From contig CP033784.1 in the NCBI GenBank assembly GCA_003955985.1, forward strand, positions 1 to 64,000: DNA of 64,000 bases, given 5' to 3'. The notes under the pieces were generated by a model. The model did no database searches. It worked only from the letters and a program-made list of their open reading frames with translations, and had not been told where the DNA came from. Source of the stretch: Corynebacterium jeikeium. GTDB taxonomy: Bacteria; Actinomycetota; Actinomycetes; Mycobacteriales; Mycobacteriaceae. Both the position numbers and the translations under genes were made by a program. Position 1 is the first letter of the stretch, and each line of letters starts with the position of its first letter. Positions 1 to 9,359 of the stretch are shown here, in pieces.

Positions 1-532
1 GCAACGTCTTCCCCTGTAGCCACTGCGCGGTAGCGTACTGGAAATCGCGCTGAGTGAAGTCATTCATAATCGCGTACCCAGCGATAGCGTCCTGTGCCTG
101 CTCCTCCGACACCCGCAGGCAGGTCTCGCCGACGATAACCGCGAGCTCGCCTTCGTAATCGAGCTTCTCCGCGCAGGCCTCCGGCACTCGGATATCATCC
201 TTCGCACCGGCGACGGCATCGGCAAACTTCGCAAATAACGTTGGCACCTCGGGGCGCTGGTGCCCCATCTCGTCGATGTGCGCGGCATAGTTCAAGCCGA
301 CGCAGACGATTTTGCCCGGCCGCGTAATCAGCGGTGCGAACGCCCACGCGCTCTCCGCCATGACGTTGTCAGGGTTGTTCCCCGCCTCCGCCAAGAGTTC
401 TTCCGCTTCACGACGCCACGTTGGCCGCGCTAACACATCTCCGAGACAGTGGTCATCAAAAAGGACCGCTACGCCGTCGCCGAGAACAGCGGCGCGGGTT
501 GCACCCTGGTATCGCAACGTTGCTAGACGCAT
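1..532 (-). CDS. FAH-family (fumarylacetoacetate hydrolase-like) protein, 3' end outside the window
   Basis: The reading frame starts at an ATG at 532 (MRLATLRYQG) and runs off the left edge, so about 177 N-terminal residues are visible. The stretch KIVCVGLNYAAHIDEMGH, followed by PEVPTLFAKF and LDYEGELAVIVGE, is the characteristic entry into the FAH fold, with the acidic residues that bind the catalytic divalent metal. Family members are metal-dependent hydrolases, isomerases or decarboxylases of 2-oxo or dioxo acids; the substrate cannot be read from sequence. The ribosome binding site is weak (GAGAAAG-like). An in-frame stop lies just upstream, which supports this start. The family assignment is secure; a specific function is not. 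Confidence 0.85.
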   Translation of the reverse strand, partial: MRLATLRYQGATRAAVLGDGVAVLFDDHCLGDVLARPTWRREAEELLAEAGNNPDNVMAESAWAFAPLITRPGKIVCVGLNYAAHIDEMGHQRPEVPTLFAKFADAVAGAKDDIRVPEACAEKLDYEGELAVIVGETCLRVSEEQAQDAIAGYAIMNDFTQRDFQYATAQWLQGKTL

Positions 533-621
533 GGCTTTCTCATTTCTTCATGGCTATTCTCTGTGTCACTTCTGCCGCCTGATCGGCTCCCGGTTCCACG
601 CTACCGCCTTGTTGAGCTGAA

Positions 622-1818
622 TTAGGAAGCAGGTTCGCTCTTAGGCTGCCGCGGAGCCTCGCCTTCAGGCAGGGAAGAAGGATTCTGACTGCGCTGAAGG
701 GCACGCTGCCCCGGCGTAGTCATGCGCACTACCCACGCAGGACGGACAAAGAGCCACCCGGCACCGATGGCAAGCAGCAACCTGTGCAGACCAAGACACA
801 GCATCGCCGCAATGATAGTCACCAGCGGCGTCATGATGACCAAATGTGGGTCCTTCGGCAGAATGAGGTCACAAATAATCATGACCACAACCAACATTGG
901 AATGTGCATGAGGAAGATAGGCAGCGTTCGGCCGCCAACCTTTTCAAAGGGCACAACTAGGCGAGTGTTCTGCAGCATCGCCATAATATTGATTGCAGCC
1001 AGTGCGCCAGTGGTGGACAGGTACACGCGGGTGAAGCCGACGTTGCCTTCGTTAAAGCTCGAGTAGGTCGCCTGCACCCAGATCGCCACCGACAGGAACG
1101 CCGTCAGCGTCACTAGCAGTGAGAGGCCGCTGCGACGCTGTGCCATCCGGAAAATCCAGGGCGCACCGTACATGCCCAGCACGTAGAAGAACAGCATCTT
1201 GGTGACAAAGTCCCACGACCAGCTGGACGAGGCAAAAGGTGCCCATGCACTAATGAGGCCTGTAACGATGAGCTGAATCACCGGATGTACCCAGCGAAAT
1301 GCTCGTGTGAGAATTGCGAACAGCGCCAGCGCCCACAGGAACCAAAGGTAGGAAGTTGGTTCGATGATCGCGTGAAGCGTGTTGTAAATTCGCGGCCCCC
1401 ACGCGCTGTGGTCCGTGATCGGCGGCGGAGATACTATGCCATCGGCATCCACGTGCGTATACGGCATGAGGAAAAGCACGAAGTCACGCAGTGGAACCCA
1501 AATCACGTAGAGATAGACCATCACCCAGATTCGGCGATTGGCTAACTTATGCCACGACTCCTTAAGTGCCTTGCCGGCGAACAGCCCAGATAGCAGGAAA
1601 AACAGCGGCATACGGATTGGTCCGAGGAAGAAGTTAATCCCCGCCCACTGCGCCGTGTAGTAACCGTGCGCTTGCAGCTCTGTGATGGCATGGCCAAGCA
1701 CAACTAAAAGAATGCACAGCCCCTTAGCCGCATCTACCCAACCGACGCGCTGTTTCGGCGCACTCTTCTGCCTTTTCGCTTTGGCCTCCGCTGCCACGGG
1801 AGCGGCAGTTGGTGACAT
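622..1818 (-). CDS. Acyltransferase family 3 integral membrane protein
   Basis: 398 aa with about ten hydrophobic segments. The N-terminal WVDAAKGLCILLVVLGHAI contains the D-x-x-K-G-x-x-I...GH motif of acyltransferase_3 proteins, whose His is thought to be catalytic. Members transfer acetyl or other acyl groups to extracytoplasmic sugars or lipids. The N-terminus (residues 1-25) is Lys/Ala-rich and cytoplasmic, and the C-terminus (about 370-398) is polar. It lies downstream of dnaB on the same strand, separated by a strong hairpin, so it is probably transcribed separately. The acyl donor and target are unknown. Confidence 0.85.
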   Translation of the reverse strand: MSPTAAPVAAEAKAKRQKSAPKQRVGWVDAAKGLCILLVVLGHAITELQAHGYYTAQWAGINFFLGPIRMPLFFLLSGLFAGKALKESWHKLANRRIWVMVYLYVIWVPLRDFVLFLMPYTHVDADGIVSPPPITDHSAWGPRIYNTLHAIIEPTSYLWFLWALALFAILTRAFRWVHPVIQLIVTGLISAWAPFASSSWSWDFVTKMLFFYVLGMYGAPWIFRMAQRRSGLSLLVTLTAFLSVAIWVQATYSSFNEGNVGFTRVYLSTTGALAAINIMAMLQNTRLVVPFEKVGGRTLPIFLMHIPMLVVVMIICDLILPKDPHLVIMTPLVTIIAAMLCLGLHRLLLAIGAGWLFVRPAWVVRMTTPGQRALQRSQNPSSLPEGEAPRQPKSEPAS

Positions 1819-1914
1819 AGTGCTTCCCCGCTTCCCGACGACTCCGCGTAACCCTCAAAACCTTCAAAACCATCAACGCACGAAAACTCGCCCTATTGAC
1901 TGTCACTCACCTTA

Positions 1915-1952
1915 CCTAGCCACCCGGATTGCACTAATTCTGGGTGGCTAGG
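1915..1952. terminator. Strong hairpin between dnaB and the acyltransferase gene
   Basis: A perfect 11-bp inverted repeat (CCTAGCCACCC at 1915-1925, GGGTGGCTAGG at 1942-1952) with a 16-nt loop lies directly 3' of the dnaB stop. There is no T-run on either strand, so it is at best a non-canonical terminator. An operator for the acyltransferase gene is the alternative. Confidence 0.5.
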
Positions 1953-1960
1953 CCAGGCAC

Positions 1961-3553
1961 CTAGAGAGAACCGCTGGGCTCCTCCGCCAGGTTGGCGAAC
2001 CTGGAGTAATGCAGCTGGTGGGCCACAGCAATGCTTCCGGTCGGTCCACCACGGTGCTTTGCGACGATAATATCCGCCTCACCAGCACGTTCATGGTCAG
2101 CCTCCTGCGAGTCCGGCCGGTAAATCAGCATGACGATATCGGCATCCTGCTCCAGCGAACCCGACTCACGCAGGTCCGAGACCTGTGGCTTCTTATCTGT
2201 GCGAGCTTCCGGACCACGATTCAGCTGCGAAATTGCAATCAGCGGTACCTCGAGCTCCTTCGCCAACAACTTGAGCTGACGGGAGAACTCCGAGACCTCT
2301 TGCTGCCTGGACTCGACTTTTTTACCCGAGCTCATCAGCTGCAGGTAGTCGACCACGATCATCTTCAGATCGTGCTTCTGCTTCAGCTGACGTGCCTTCG
2401 CGCGAATTTCCATCATGGTCAGGTTCGGCGAGTCATCAATAAACAGCGGAGCATCACGAATCTTGTCGCCGACCTCGACCAGCTTTGTCCAGTCCCGCTC
2501 ATCCAGGTCACCGGAGCGCAAAGATGCCATGTTGATCTTCGCCTCTGCGGACATGATGCGCATCATGATTTCGTTGCGCGACATTTCCAACGAGAAAATT
2601 GCGCTGGTCATGCCGTTGCGAATCGAGGCCGAACGCATGAAGTCCATTGCAAGCGTGGACTTACCCACACCCGGACGGGCCGCAATAATCACCATCTGAC
2701 CTGGGTGAAGGCCATTTGTCAGCTTGTCCAGGTTGGTAATCCCCGTCGGCACACCCTGCGCCAGACCGCCGTTTTGGGTAATAAGATCCAGTTCCTCCAG
2801 CGTGTCATCCAGGACATCGGCGATGGGAACGTAGTCATTCTTCGTGTTCTCACGTCCAACGCTGAAAATGAGCTGCTGCGCCTCATCCACCAGCTGCTCC
2901 GGCTCCGTGTCCTCCGCGCCCGCATAGCCAATCTGGGCGATTTTCGTGCCGGCCTCTACCAGGCGACGGATTGTCGCCTTCTCCGCAACAATGCGGGCAT
3001 AGAACTGCGCATTCGCCGCCGTTGGCACCAGGGAGGCCAAGGTGTGCAGGTACAGCGGACCACCGATGCGCTCCAGGTCTCCAGTTCGATCCAGACGACC
3101 TGCCAGCAAAATGGGGTCAATTTCCGAGGACTCACCGTAGAGGTGCAAAATCGCCGAGTAAATCGTCTGGTGCGCTGGCCGGTAGAAATCCTCCGGCGTC
3201 AGCTGCTCGTACACATCCGCAACGACCTCTGAGTTCAGCAGCATCGCGCCGAGCACACTCTGCTCCGCCTCGATATTGTGCGGCGGGGTGCGCTCAAAAG
3301 TCGCGCCCGCGACCGCACTCGCACGAGCGCCACGACCACGGTCTCGCTCCCAGTCCCGCGCCCCAGATCCGCTTGCCGACGATCCGTTGCCCGAGCTCTG
3401 CGAGAAGGAATACTCCTCCGGTGGCGCATCCTCTACCGGCGGTTCCGGGGGCAGCGGAACGTCATCGAAGGAATCATCGTGGGAATTTACCGAGTAGGAG
3501 GACGCCTCGTCCCCTGCTCCGGAATGACCACCATCACCTACAGGCTGACTCAT
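1961..3553 (-). CDS. dnaB: Replicative DNA helicase DnaB
   Basis: 530 aa if started at ATG 3553 (MSQPVGDGG), which has a GGGAGGAG ribosome binding site 12 nt upstream. The open frame extends further upstream, but that extension lacks family similarity and crosses DnaA-box DNA. Residues 1-90 are acidic, Ser/Gly-rich and probably disordered. Next come the N-terminal dimerisation domain (HNIEAEQSVLGAML) and the RecA-like motor with Walker A ARPGVGKST (about 290) and Walker B-type VVDYLQLM (about 400). The protein is the hexameric fork helicase loaded at oriC. No intein is present, unlike in several mycobacteria. The neighbours rplI-ssb-rpsF are the classical corynebacterial arrangement. Confidence 0.96.
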   Translation of the reverse strand: MSQPVGDGGHSGAGDEASSYSVNSHDDSFDDVPLPPEPPVEDAPPEEYSFSQSSGNGSSASGSGARDWERDRGRGARASAVAGATFERTPPHNIEAEQSVLGAMLLNSEVVADVYEQLTPEDFYRPAHQTIYSAILHLYGESSEIDPILLAGRLDRTGDLERIGGPLYLHTLASLVPTAANAQFYARIVAEKATIRRLVEAGTKIAQIGYAGAEDTEPEQLVDEAQQLIFSVGRENTKNDYVPIADVLDDTLEELDLITQNGGLAQGVPTGITNLDKLTNGLHPGQMVIIAARPGVGKSTLAMDFMRSASIRNGMTSAIFSLEMSRNEIMMRIMSAEAKINMASLRSGDLDERDWTKLVEVGDKIRDAPLFIDDSPNLTMMEIRAKARQLKQKHDLKMIVVDYLQLMSSGKKVESRQQEVSEFSRQLKLLAKELEVPLIAISQLNRGPEARTDKKPQVSDLRESGSLEQDADIVMLIYRPDSQEADHERAGEADIIVAKHRGGPTGSIAVAHQLHYSRFANLAEEPSGSL

Positions 3554-3750
3554 CGTGAGCAGCTCCTCCCCTTCTGGACCACTTAGGTGCCTTTTCAACC
3601 CTGTTGCTGACTGACCGTCACACTCAATATGTCTGTTCCGACCGCCAGCAGTGGACACCTGACTACCTACCGCAGTTATACCTGTTCGAGCGGATTGATG
3701 GACCTGTAAAAGTACCCTTGGAGTCCCCAGAAAACAATCTTCTACGGTGT

Positions 3751-4098
3751 TTATCCCCGAAGTTATCCACAGCACCTGTGGATAAGCCTGGGGAGAACAT
3801 GTGCACAATCAAGAAAAGTCCAGGTGAACGGTCCGTAACCCTAAACCGCCGCTTGAATGTTAACGGGGGTAGCGGAGTTTCAATCCGAAAATATTCTATC
3901 TACGCAGGTCAGTGCGTATTTGCCTTAATCCTGCACAAATGTAATCCTCTGCTACCCCTTTAGCATCGATGCTGCTCATGCGGAGATTATTAACGATGAA
4001 TTAATAAAAATCTCGCGCTCTCCAGAAAAGTTATCCACGGCAGCCAGGCAAGTTACCCACAGGTCTATCCACAGCAATCGTCGTTAGCCTGTGGACAA
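3751..4098. promoter_or_regulatory. DnaA-box cluster in the dnaB upstream region
   Basis: The 735-bp gap between rplI and dnaB holds TTATCCACA at 3763-3771 and its inverse TGTGGATAA at 3777-3785, the pair being only 5 bp apart. One-mismatch boxes follow: TTATCCACG (4031), CTATCCACA (4065) and TGTGGACAA (4090), plus the weaker TTACCCACA (4053). An AT-rich stretch at about 3985-4012 lies between the two groups. The boxes are seen directly. Control of dnaB by DnaA, or titration of DnaA, is inference. Confidence 0.65.
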
Positions 4099-4158
4099 GT
4101 CGTAGACGCTCTTTCCAGCACCTGCGTAAAAGGCTTTAAACCAGCCTTAAACCACGAA

Positions 4159-4193
4159 AAGCCCCGACCTTTCACTACGAAAGATCAGAGCTT
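4159..4193 (-). terminator. Intrinsic terminator of the rpsF-ssb-rplI operon
   Basis: On the minus strand a 15-bp stem (with some G-U pairs) and a 5-nt loop are followed by TTTTC, about 95 nt after the rplI stop codon. Confidence 0.75.
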
Positions 4194-4288
4194 CACGTGT
4201 GCTGTTGTCATTGGGCCTCAGAGCCCGCGCAGTCTTTAAACGCGGTGCTCGTCAGCCGCCGTCAAAGTAAAAACTCTAAACCGCGAAC

Positions 4289-4741
4289 TTACGCGGCGAC
4301 GACCTGTACGGAAACATGCGCGGTAATCTGCGGGTGCAGCGCGATGTCAACGGTGTGCTTACCAAGGGACTTGATCTGGCTCGGAGCAAGCACGACTGCG
4401 CGCTTGTCGATAGCCTGACCGGAAGCCTTACGAACTGCATCGGCGATGTCACCCTTGGTGACAGAACCGAACAGCTTGCCATTTTCCGAAGCCTTCACAG
4501 CAACGGAGACGTTGTCGAGCGAATCAATCTTCTGCTTGACTTCACGTGCATGGTCGAGGTCGCGGATAGCGCGAGCCTCCTGGGCACGACGAATGCCCTC
4601 GATCTGCTTTTCTGCGCCGCGGGTGGCAACAATTGCCAGTCCGCGAGGAAGCAGGTAGTTACGTCCGTAGCCGGCCTTGACCTCAACGATGTCGCCTGCG
4701 ACACCGAGCTTGTCAACGTCGGCGGTGAGGATCAGCTTCAT
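4289..4741 (-). CDS. rplI: 50S ribosomal protein L9
   Basis: 150 aa, the normal length for bacterial L9. The N-terminal RNA-binding domain shows [34 protein letters not shown] and a connecting helix rich in charged residues. The C-terminal domain runs from about residue 80. L9 binds 23S rRNA near the L1 stalk and helps keep reading frame. It is the last gene of the rpsF-ssb-rplI unit, 100 nt after ssb. rpsR, which lies in this operon in many bacteria, is absent here, as is usual in Corynebacterium. Confidence 0.97.
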   Translation of the reverse strand: MKLILTADVDKLGVAGDIVEVKAGYGRNYLLPRGLAIVATRGAEKQIEGIRRAQEARAIRDLDHAREVKQKIDSLDNVSVAVKASENGKLFGSVTKGDIADAVRKASGQAIDKRAVVLAPSQIKSLGKHTVDIALHPQITAHVSVQVVAA

Positions 4742-4841
4742 GATCCCTGCCTTTCGCTGGATATGTCTTTAAAAGATTTTGAGAATTGTGGATGCTAAAT
4801 CTGCTGCAAACTAGTCACGTAGTGCCGTGGCTGGAAGGAGT

Positions 4842-5408
4842 TTAGAACGGAGGCTCATCGCCGCCGAAGCCGCCACCGGCCGGAGGAGCTGAGTTCCACG
4901 GATCTTCCGCAGGAGCTCCGCCACCAAAACCGCGATCGCTCTGTCCACCCTGGTTGCCCTGGTTTCCACCAAAGCCACCGCCGAAACCACCACCGGCATT
5001 TCCACCCTGGCCGCGGTTGCCGCCGCCAAAGTTTCCACCGCCGTTGCGTGGAGTGCGCGTGACCTGAGCTCGAGCGAACTTCAGGGACGGGCCCACCTCA
5101 TCGACCTCAACCTCAAAGACGGTACGACGCTCGCCCTCGCGGGTCTCGTAACTGCGCTGGCGCAGACGACCCTGGACGATGACGCGCATGCCCTTGGAGA
5201 GACTTTCGACAGCGTTCTCCGCTGCCTCACGCCACAGGCTGCAGGTGAGGAACATGCCCTCGCCGTCAACCCACTGGCCATCTCGGTACACCCGCGGAGT
5301 CGACGCAACGCGGAAATTCGCCACGGCGGTGCCATTCTGGGTGTACTTAAGCTCCGGGTCAGCAACCAAGTTGCCAACCACCGTGATTTGTACGTCTCCC
5401 TGAGCCAT
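4842..5408 (-). CDS. ssb: Single-stranded DNA-binding protein
   Basis: 188 aa. The OB-fold domain covers residues 1-115 ([40 protein letters not shown]). A long Gly/Asn/Gln-rich flexible linker follows, and the tail ends in the conserved acidic tip DEPPF that docks SSB partner proteins. It coats single-stranded DNA at the fork as a tetramer. Its position between rpsF and rplI couples it to ribosomal protein expression. Confidence 0.97.
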   Translation of the reverse strand: MAQGDVQITVVGNLVADPELKYTQNGTAVANFRVASTPRVYRDGQWVDGEGMFLTCSLWREAAENAVESLSKGMRVIVQGRLRQRSYETREGERRTVFEVEVDEVGPSLKFARAQVTRTPRNGGGNFGGGNRGQGGNAGGGFGGGFGGNQGNQGGQSDRGFGGGAPAEDPWNSAPPAGGGFGGDEPPF

Positions 5409-5529
5409 GCTTCTTCTCCTCGGTTGTATTCTGTCGAGCTGATGATGGGGCTTTCGCCCGCTATCCTACGACTTTCGCATTACCGGTGTGTCCCATTCGA
5501 GCACTCTGGTTACGCAAATATGACGCAGA

Positions 5530-5817
5530 TTAACGATCAACCCGCAGCACCTTGGTGCGCAGGATGCTGTCGTTCAGATTCAGACGACGGTCGAGTTCCA
5601 GCACGGTTGCGGACTCGCAGGTGAGGTCGACGACAACGTAGATGCCGTCTTCCTTCTTCTCGATCGGGTAGGCGAGGTGGCGCTTACCCCAGATGTCCAC
5701 CTTCTCCACCTTGCCGTTCTCCTTGCGGACAACGTCGAGGTACTTCTCCAGGGACGGGCCTACGGTGCGCTCATCCTGAGACGGATCGATAATAATCATT
5801 ACTTCGTAGTGACGCAC
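5530..5817 (-). CDS. rpsF: 30S ribosomal protein S6
   Basis: 95 aa when started at GTG 5817 ([16 protein letters not shown]), which matches the start of other actinobacterial S6 proteins. GTG 5829 and ATG 5826 are also in frame but sit on top of the AGGAGG ribosome binding site. S6 pairs with S18 in the platform of the small subunit. It is the first gene of the operon rpsF-ssb-rplI. Confidence 0.95.
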   Translation of the reverse strand: MRHYEVMIIIDPSQDERTVGPSLEKYLDVVRKENGKVEKVDIWGKRHLAYPIEKKEDGIYVVVDLTCESATVLELDRRLNLNDSILRTKVLRVDR

Positions 5818-6023
5818 GGACCTCATCACCTCCTATGGTCTAGTTCTTGTATTTCGGCTACACAGCGTGGTGCGCTGGCACTGTCTTTCATGCCAACCGC
5901 TATGCAGCAGGAGGATCGTTGCGTCAAGCAACCCTGCCAGGGTACCGCAGGCAGAGGTATATGTCCTAATCGCAGGCGCCATCGGCAAGCAGTACTGGCA
6001 AGCGGTGTCAGGGCGCCGAATAG

Positions 6024-6060
6024 AAAGAGACGCACACAGAGCTACTGCGTGCGCCTCTTT
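6024..6060 (-). terminator. Hairpin terminating the ponA operon
   Basis: On the minus strand a 12-bp stem (arms 6024-6035 and 6049-6060, one G-U pair) ends in TTT, 70 nt beyond the small membrane protein gene. The rest of the 310-bp gap at 5818-6128 shows no gene; it should hold the rpsF promoter. Confidence 0.65.
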
Positions 6061-6128
6061 GAATTGTGAAGTTGTCGCGTGCTTGGTGGGCAGTTAACGC
6101 TCTAGCAACTGACTACCTGGCCTGCGTC

Positions 6129-6320
6129 CTACATTGATGTCGAGGAAGCATGTGCCAACGCAATAATCACCGGAATGACTGTCGCGAATAGGAAAGCTGC
6201 CAGGCACAGAGCCCAAATGATTGCCGGTTTCCACTTCTGCATGAAGCCCCAAAAGGCCGTGCCGAACATCAGGAAGCCAATCGCGACGCAGACGATGGTG
6301 AAAATCACCCACGTGTCCAC
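6129..6320 (-). CDS. Small two-helix membrane protein next to the class A PBP gene
   Basis: 63 aa starting at GTG 6320 immediately after the TAA of the PBP gene (6323-6321), so the two are translationally adjacent. Two hydrophobic helices (about 5-27 and 34-56) are joined by a short basic loop (MQKWKP). No family is recognised. The zero-spacing arrangement suggests co-translation with, and possibly a role near, the penicillin-binding protein. The reading frame is well supported by position; the function is unknown. Confidence 0.65.
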   Translation of the reverse strand: MDTWVIFTIVCVAIGFLMFGTAFWGFMQKWKPAIIWALCLAAFLFATVIPVIIALAHASSTSM

Positions 6321-8798
6321 TTACTGTCCACCTCCAGGGTTACCGGGGTCTCCGCCGCCTTCATTGCCACCGCCGAAACCACCGCCTCCCGGAATCGGGA
6401 TGGGCAGTAGGTCAGCGATTCCGCCGCCACCGCCTCCGCCATCGCCACCCGGAACCGGAAGCGGTGCAGGCTGCTCCTCGGAGGACTCAGAGGTCGACTC
6501 CTCGGCCGACTCCTCTTCTGTGGTCTCCGGGGCATAGCCCTGGTCATAGCCAGAGTCAGAGGTCGACGGCGCCTGGTACTGCGGCGCACCTGCGACACCA
6601 CCGATTGGCTCCGGCTTGGTGAAGTACTCAAAGTCCTCGTTAGACAGTGCGTTATCCATGGTGTACTTCCACAGATCACCCGGGGTTTGCGAGCCGTACA
6701 TGATGCCACCATAGGAGTTGTAGAGCGCCGAACCATCGACGTTGCCAACCCACACTGCAGTCGACAGCTGCGGTGTCGAACCGATCATCCACGCATCCTT
6801 GTTCTGGCCGGTGTCACCCAACTGCGTAGTACCGGTCTTGGCGGCCGACGGGCGACCACCACTCAAGGGCTTGTTGCTGTAACCGGCAATAGGCTCCATG
6901 GCCGATATCATATTGGTGGCCACTGCCTTGGAAACTCGACGGTCGCCCTTGTCAGCGTTGGACTCGTAAACAATCTCGCCCTTGGAGTTTTCGACCTTCT
7001 CTACGAAGTGAGTCTGCTGATAGACGCCATCGTTAGTCAGGGTAGCCAGACCAACGGCCATATCCAGCGGACGTGAGAGGTACTGACCCAGGGCGATACC
7101 GTCCTGCGAGTGACCGTTGTCGTCCATCAGAGTCTTTTCAATACCCGGGATGGACTCAGCCACGCCCAGACGATGAGCCATTTTGGCGGTGTCATCCGGA
7201 CCATTCTTCAGGTCGCGCTGCAGGCGAATAAACGGGGTGTTCAGCGACTGCTTCAGGGACTCATAAAGCGGAAGCACGCCACCGCCGGCACCGCCGTCGT
7301 TGTGCAGAGTGACGTTACCGGACTGCACAGGTGCCGAAGAGTACTGCGCGGTCAGTGGAATACCTTGATCGAGAGCTGCTGCCAGCGCAAAAATCTTGAA
7401 AGTAGAGCCGGTCTGCAGACCGCTGTTTGCGTAGTCCCAACCAGTCGGATCGTCGCCACCGTAGTAGGCGCGGACAGCACCGGTCTTCGGCTCCACCGAA
7501 ACGATGGCGGCACGCAAACCCGTTGACTGATCGACGTAGTTTTCCATCGCATCCAGGGCAGCCTGCTGCACCGTCGGGTCAATGGTCGTCGTAATGCGTA
7601 GACCGCCAGTGTTGACCTCCTGCTCGGAGATACCTTCGCGCTCCAACTCAGCCAGAACCTGATTCTTAATCATGGCAGCCGGGCCGGGCTCCGGAGCCTG
7701 CTTCGGCGCCAACGCCGGATCGATGGTCTCCGGGTACTGCATTCCCGCGCGGTCCTGCGGCGAGACGATGTTCATCTCCACCAGGCCATCGAGGACGTAG
7801 TTCCAACGCTGCTCAGCCTCCGGGCGGTTAGTCCACGGATCCAGTGCAGATGGACGCTGAATCGAGGCTGCCAGCACAGCACCCTCTTCGGCATTCAGCT
7901 CACCGACTTCCTTACCGAAGTAGGCCTTCGACGCTGCCGCGATACCGTATGCGTTACGACCAAAGTAAATCGTGTTGAGGTAGGCCTCAAGGATTTCGTC
8001 CTTAGTCCACTCCCGCGCCATCTTCGCCGACATGACCAGTTCCTTGGCCTTACGGGTCAGCGTGCGCTCATTGCCCACCACAGCATTCTTGACGTACTGC
8101 TGCGTAATGGTCGAGCCGCCACCGGCACTGGAATTACCAGTCACGACTCCCAGAGCCGCACGGGCATAACCAGTCAAGGAAAAACCCGGGTTGGTATAGA
8201 AATCACGATCCTCAGCTGCCAGCACTGCATTGCGTACAGCATCCGGCACCTTGTCGATAGTGATGTTGCTTCGGTTACCGCCCTCGGGGACGATGCGCGT
8301 GATTTCCTTTTCACCACTGCGGTCATAAATCACCGCAATCTGGCTATTGGCCAACTCCTCTGGCTCCGGCACGTCCGTTGTCGCATAAGCAACACCGAAC
8401 ACAACTACCGGCAACAGCACGACCAGCGCCACGGCTAGACCGAGCCACGCTAAAATTCGCCGCTTATTATCAGTCGGCTGTTCTTCTTGCGCCATCGAGC
8501 TTTCCTCTTCATGGTCATCTGGTTCATGGTCATCTGGGGCGTACTGCCCCTTCTCCGGGTCCGGCTCGCTTGCCGACGTCATCTCTGAATCGGTAGCCAG
8601 ACCCTCGTCACTGCCACCGACCGAAACAGCATCAATGCTGTCGCTGGAATCGTCGTCAAGCGATGCGTCATCGGAGCGTGCGTGCGTATTGAAGGAATCA
8701 GCATCCGGCTGATCCCACCACTCGCCTGATGAATTAGAACCCTGGCCCTCGTGAGGGCTGTTAGGACCGCCTGGGCTATCGGGTCGATCATTGCTCAC
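6321..8798 (-). CDS. ponA: Bifunctional class A penicillin-binding protein (transglycosylase/transpeptidase)
   Basis: 825 aa from GTG 8798 (VSNDRPDSPG), with GGGAGAG upstream and the preceding gene ending 11 nt before. An acidic Ser/Asp-rich cytoplasmic region (1-110) leads to one transmembrane helix (about 115-138). The GT51 glycosyltransferase follows, with catalytic AAEDRDFYTNPGFS and GGSTITQQYVKN. The transpeptidase has S-T-F-K (TGSTFKIF), S-L-N (KQSLNTP) and K-T-G (AAKTGTTQ), all intact. The C-terminus is a Gly/Pro-rich extracytoplasmic tail. It polymerises lipid II and cross-links peptidoglycan. It corresponds in position and domain plan to the mrcB-type PBP near malR in C. glutamicum. 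Confidence 0.94.
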   Translation of the reverse strand: MSNDRPDSPGGPNSPHEGQGSNSSGEWWDQPDADSFNTHARSDDASLDDDSSDSIDAVSVGGSDEGLATDSEMTSASEPDPEKGQYAPDDHEPDDHEEESSMAQEEQPTDNKRRILAWLGLAVALVVLLPVVVFGVAYATTDVPEPEELANSQIAVIYDRSGEKEITRIVPEGGNRSNITIDKVPDAVRNAVLAAEDRDFYTNPGFSLTGYARAALGVVTGNSSAGGGSTITQQYVKNAVVGNERTLTRKAKELVMSAKMAREWTKDEILEAYLNTIYFGRNAYGIAAASKAYFGKEVGELNAEEGAVLAASIQRPSALDPWTNRPEAEQRWNYVLDGLVEMNIVSPQDRAGMQYPETIDPALAPKQAPEPGPAAMIKNQVLAELEREGISEQEVNTGGLRITTTIDPTVQQAALDAMENYVDQSTGLRAAIVSVEPKTGAVRAYYGGDDPTGWDYANSGLQTGSTFKIFALAAALDQGIPLTAQYSSAPVQSGNVTLHNDGGAGGGVLPLYESLKQSLNTPFIRLQRDLKNGPDDTAKMAHRLGVAESIPGIEKTLMDDNGHSQDGIALGQYLSRPLDMAVGLATLTNDGVYQQTHFVEKVENSKGEIVYESNADKGDRRVSKAVATNMISAMEPIAGYSNKPLSGGRPSAAKTGTTQLGDTGQNKDAWMIGSTPQLSTAVWVGNVDGSALYNSYGGIMYGSQTPGDLWKYTMDNALSNEDFEYFTKPEPIGGVAGAPQYQAPSTSDSGYDQGYAPETTEEESAEESTSESSEEQPAPLPVPGGDGGGGGGGIADLLPIPIPGGGGFGGGNEGGGDPGNPGGGQ

Positions 8799-8809
8799 GG
8801 GTGCTCTCC

Positions 8810-9181
8810 CTAGTTTTCTGACTCTTCTCGAGCTGCCTGAAGTGTCCGGGTCAGGAAACTCCACTTGCAGTCGGGGCACACCTCAACTTCTTTGACGGTG
8901 CACGAACCATATTCATTAACTATTGCGGATAATTCGTTTTCAGTACAAGCAGAGCCGGAACGACGGCCCAAGTTTTCTCCGAACACCCAGAATACGAGTC
9001 GGAGGTCGAATTTGCGACATACTGGGCACTCTTCCTGGGGCTTTCTGCCGTGAAAACGCGCGGCAGCGACCAGCCGAGCATCGGCATCACAGAGTGATTT
9101 CCGTGAAATCTCCCCTGCACGCCACTGCTCCAATAACTGCTTCTTGAGCAAGGAGTGATCGATCTCGCCCTGCCATGTCAT
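8810..9181 (-). CDS. DUF5318 family protein, upstream of the PBP gene
   Basis: 123 aa from ATG 9181 (MTWQGEIDHSLL); a GTG at 9184 is also possible. The protein has two Cys pairs, CPVCRKFD in the middle and CPDCKW near the C-terminus, which look like a zinc ribbon. The sequence and position match the actinobacterial DUF5318 proteins encoded just ahead of class A PBPs. There is no catalytic motif and no known function. A strong ribosome binding site is missing, so a leaderless start is possible. Confidence 0.85.
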   Translation of the reverse strand: MTWQGEIDHSLLKKQLLEQWRAGEISRKSLCDADARLVAAARFHGRKPQEECPVCRKFDLRLVFWVFGENLGRRSGSACTENELSAIVNEYGSCTVKEVEVCPDCKWSFLTRTLQAAREESEN

Positions 9182-9359
9182 CACGAAGACAGATTAGCAG
9201 GCGCGTGCGGGCTGATTTCACCCCCGCTTTATCGGTAAACACATGCCCCCTCACGGTTCGGGCATCGGCAAAAAACGCATAAAGGTATAACGTCACGCTC
9301 GTTACCTCAATGCGTGCACCCACTCACGGCCGCACCGCTGGCGTAAGGCCCTGGCGCGG

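Noticed and set aside
3554..3808. 85-codon N-terminal extension of DnaB
   Set aside because: The extension has no similarity to helicases and covers the DnaA boxes; a good ribosome binding site supports the start at 3553.
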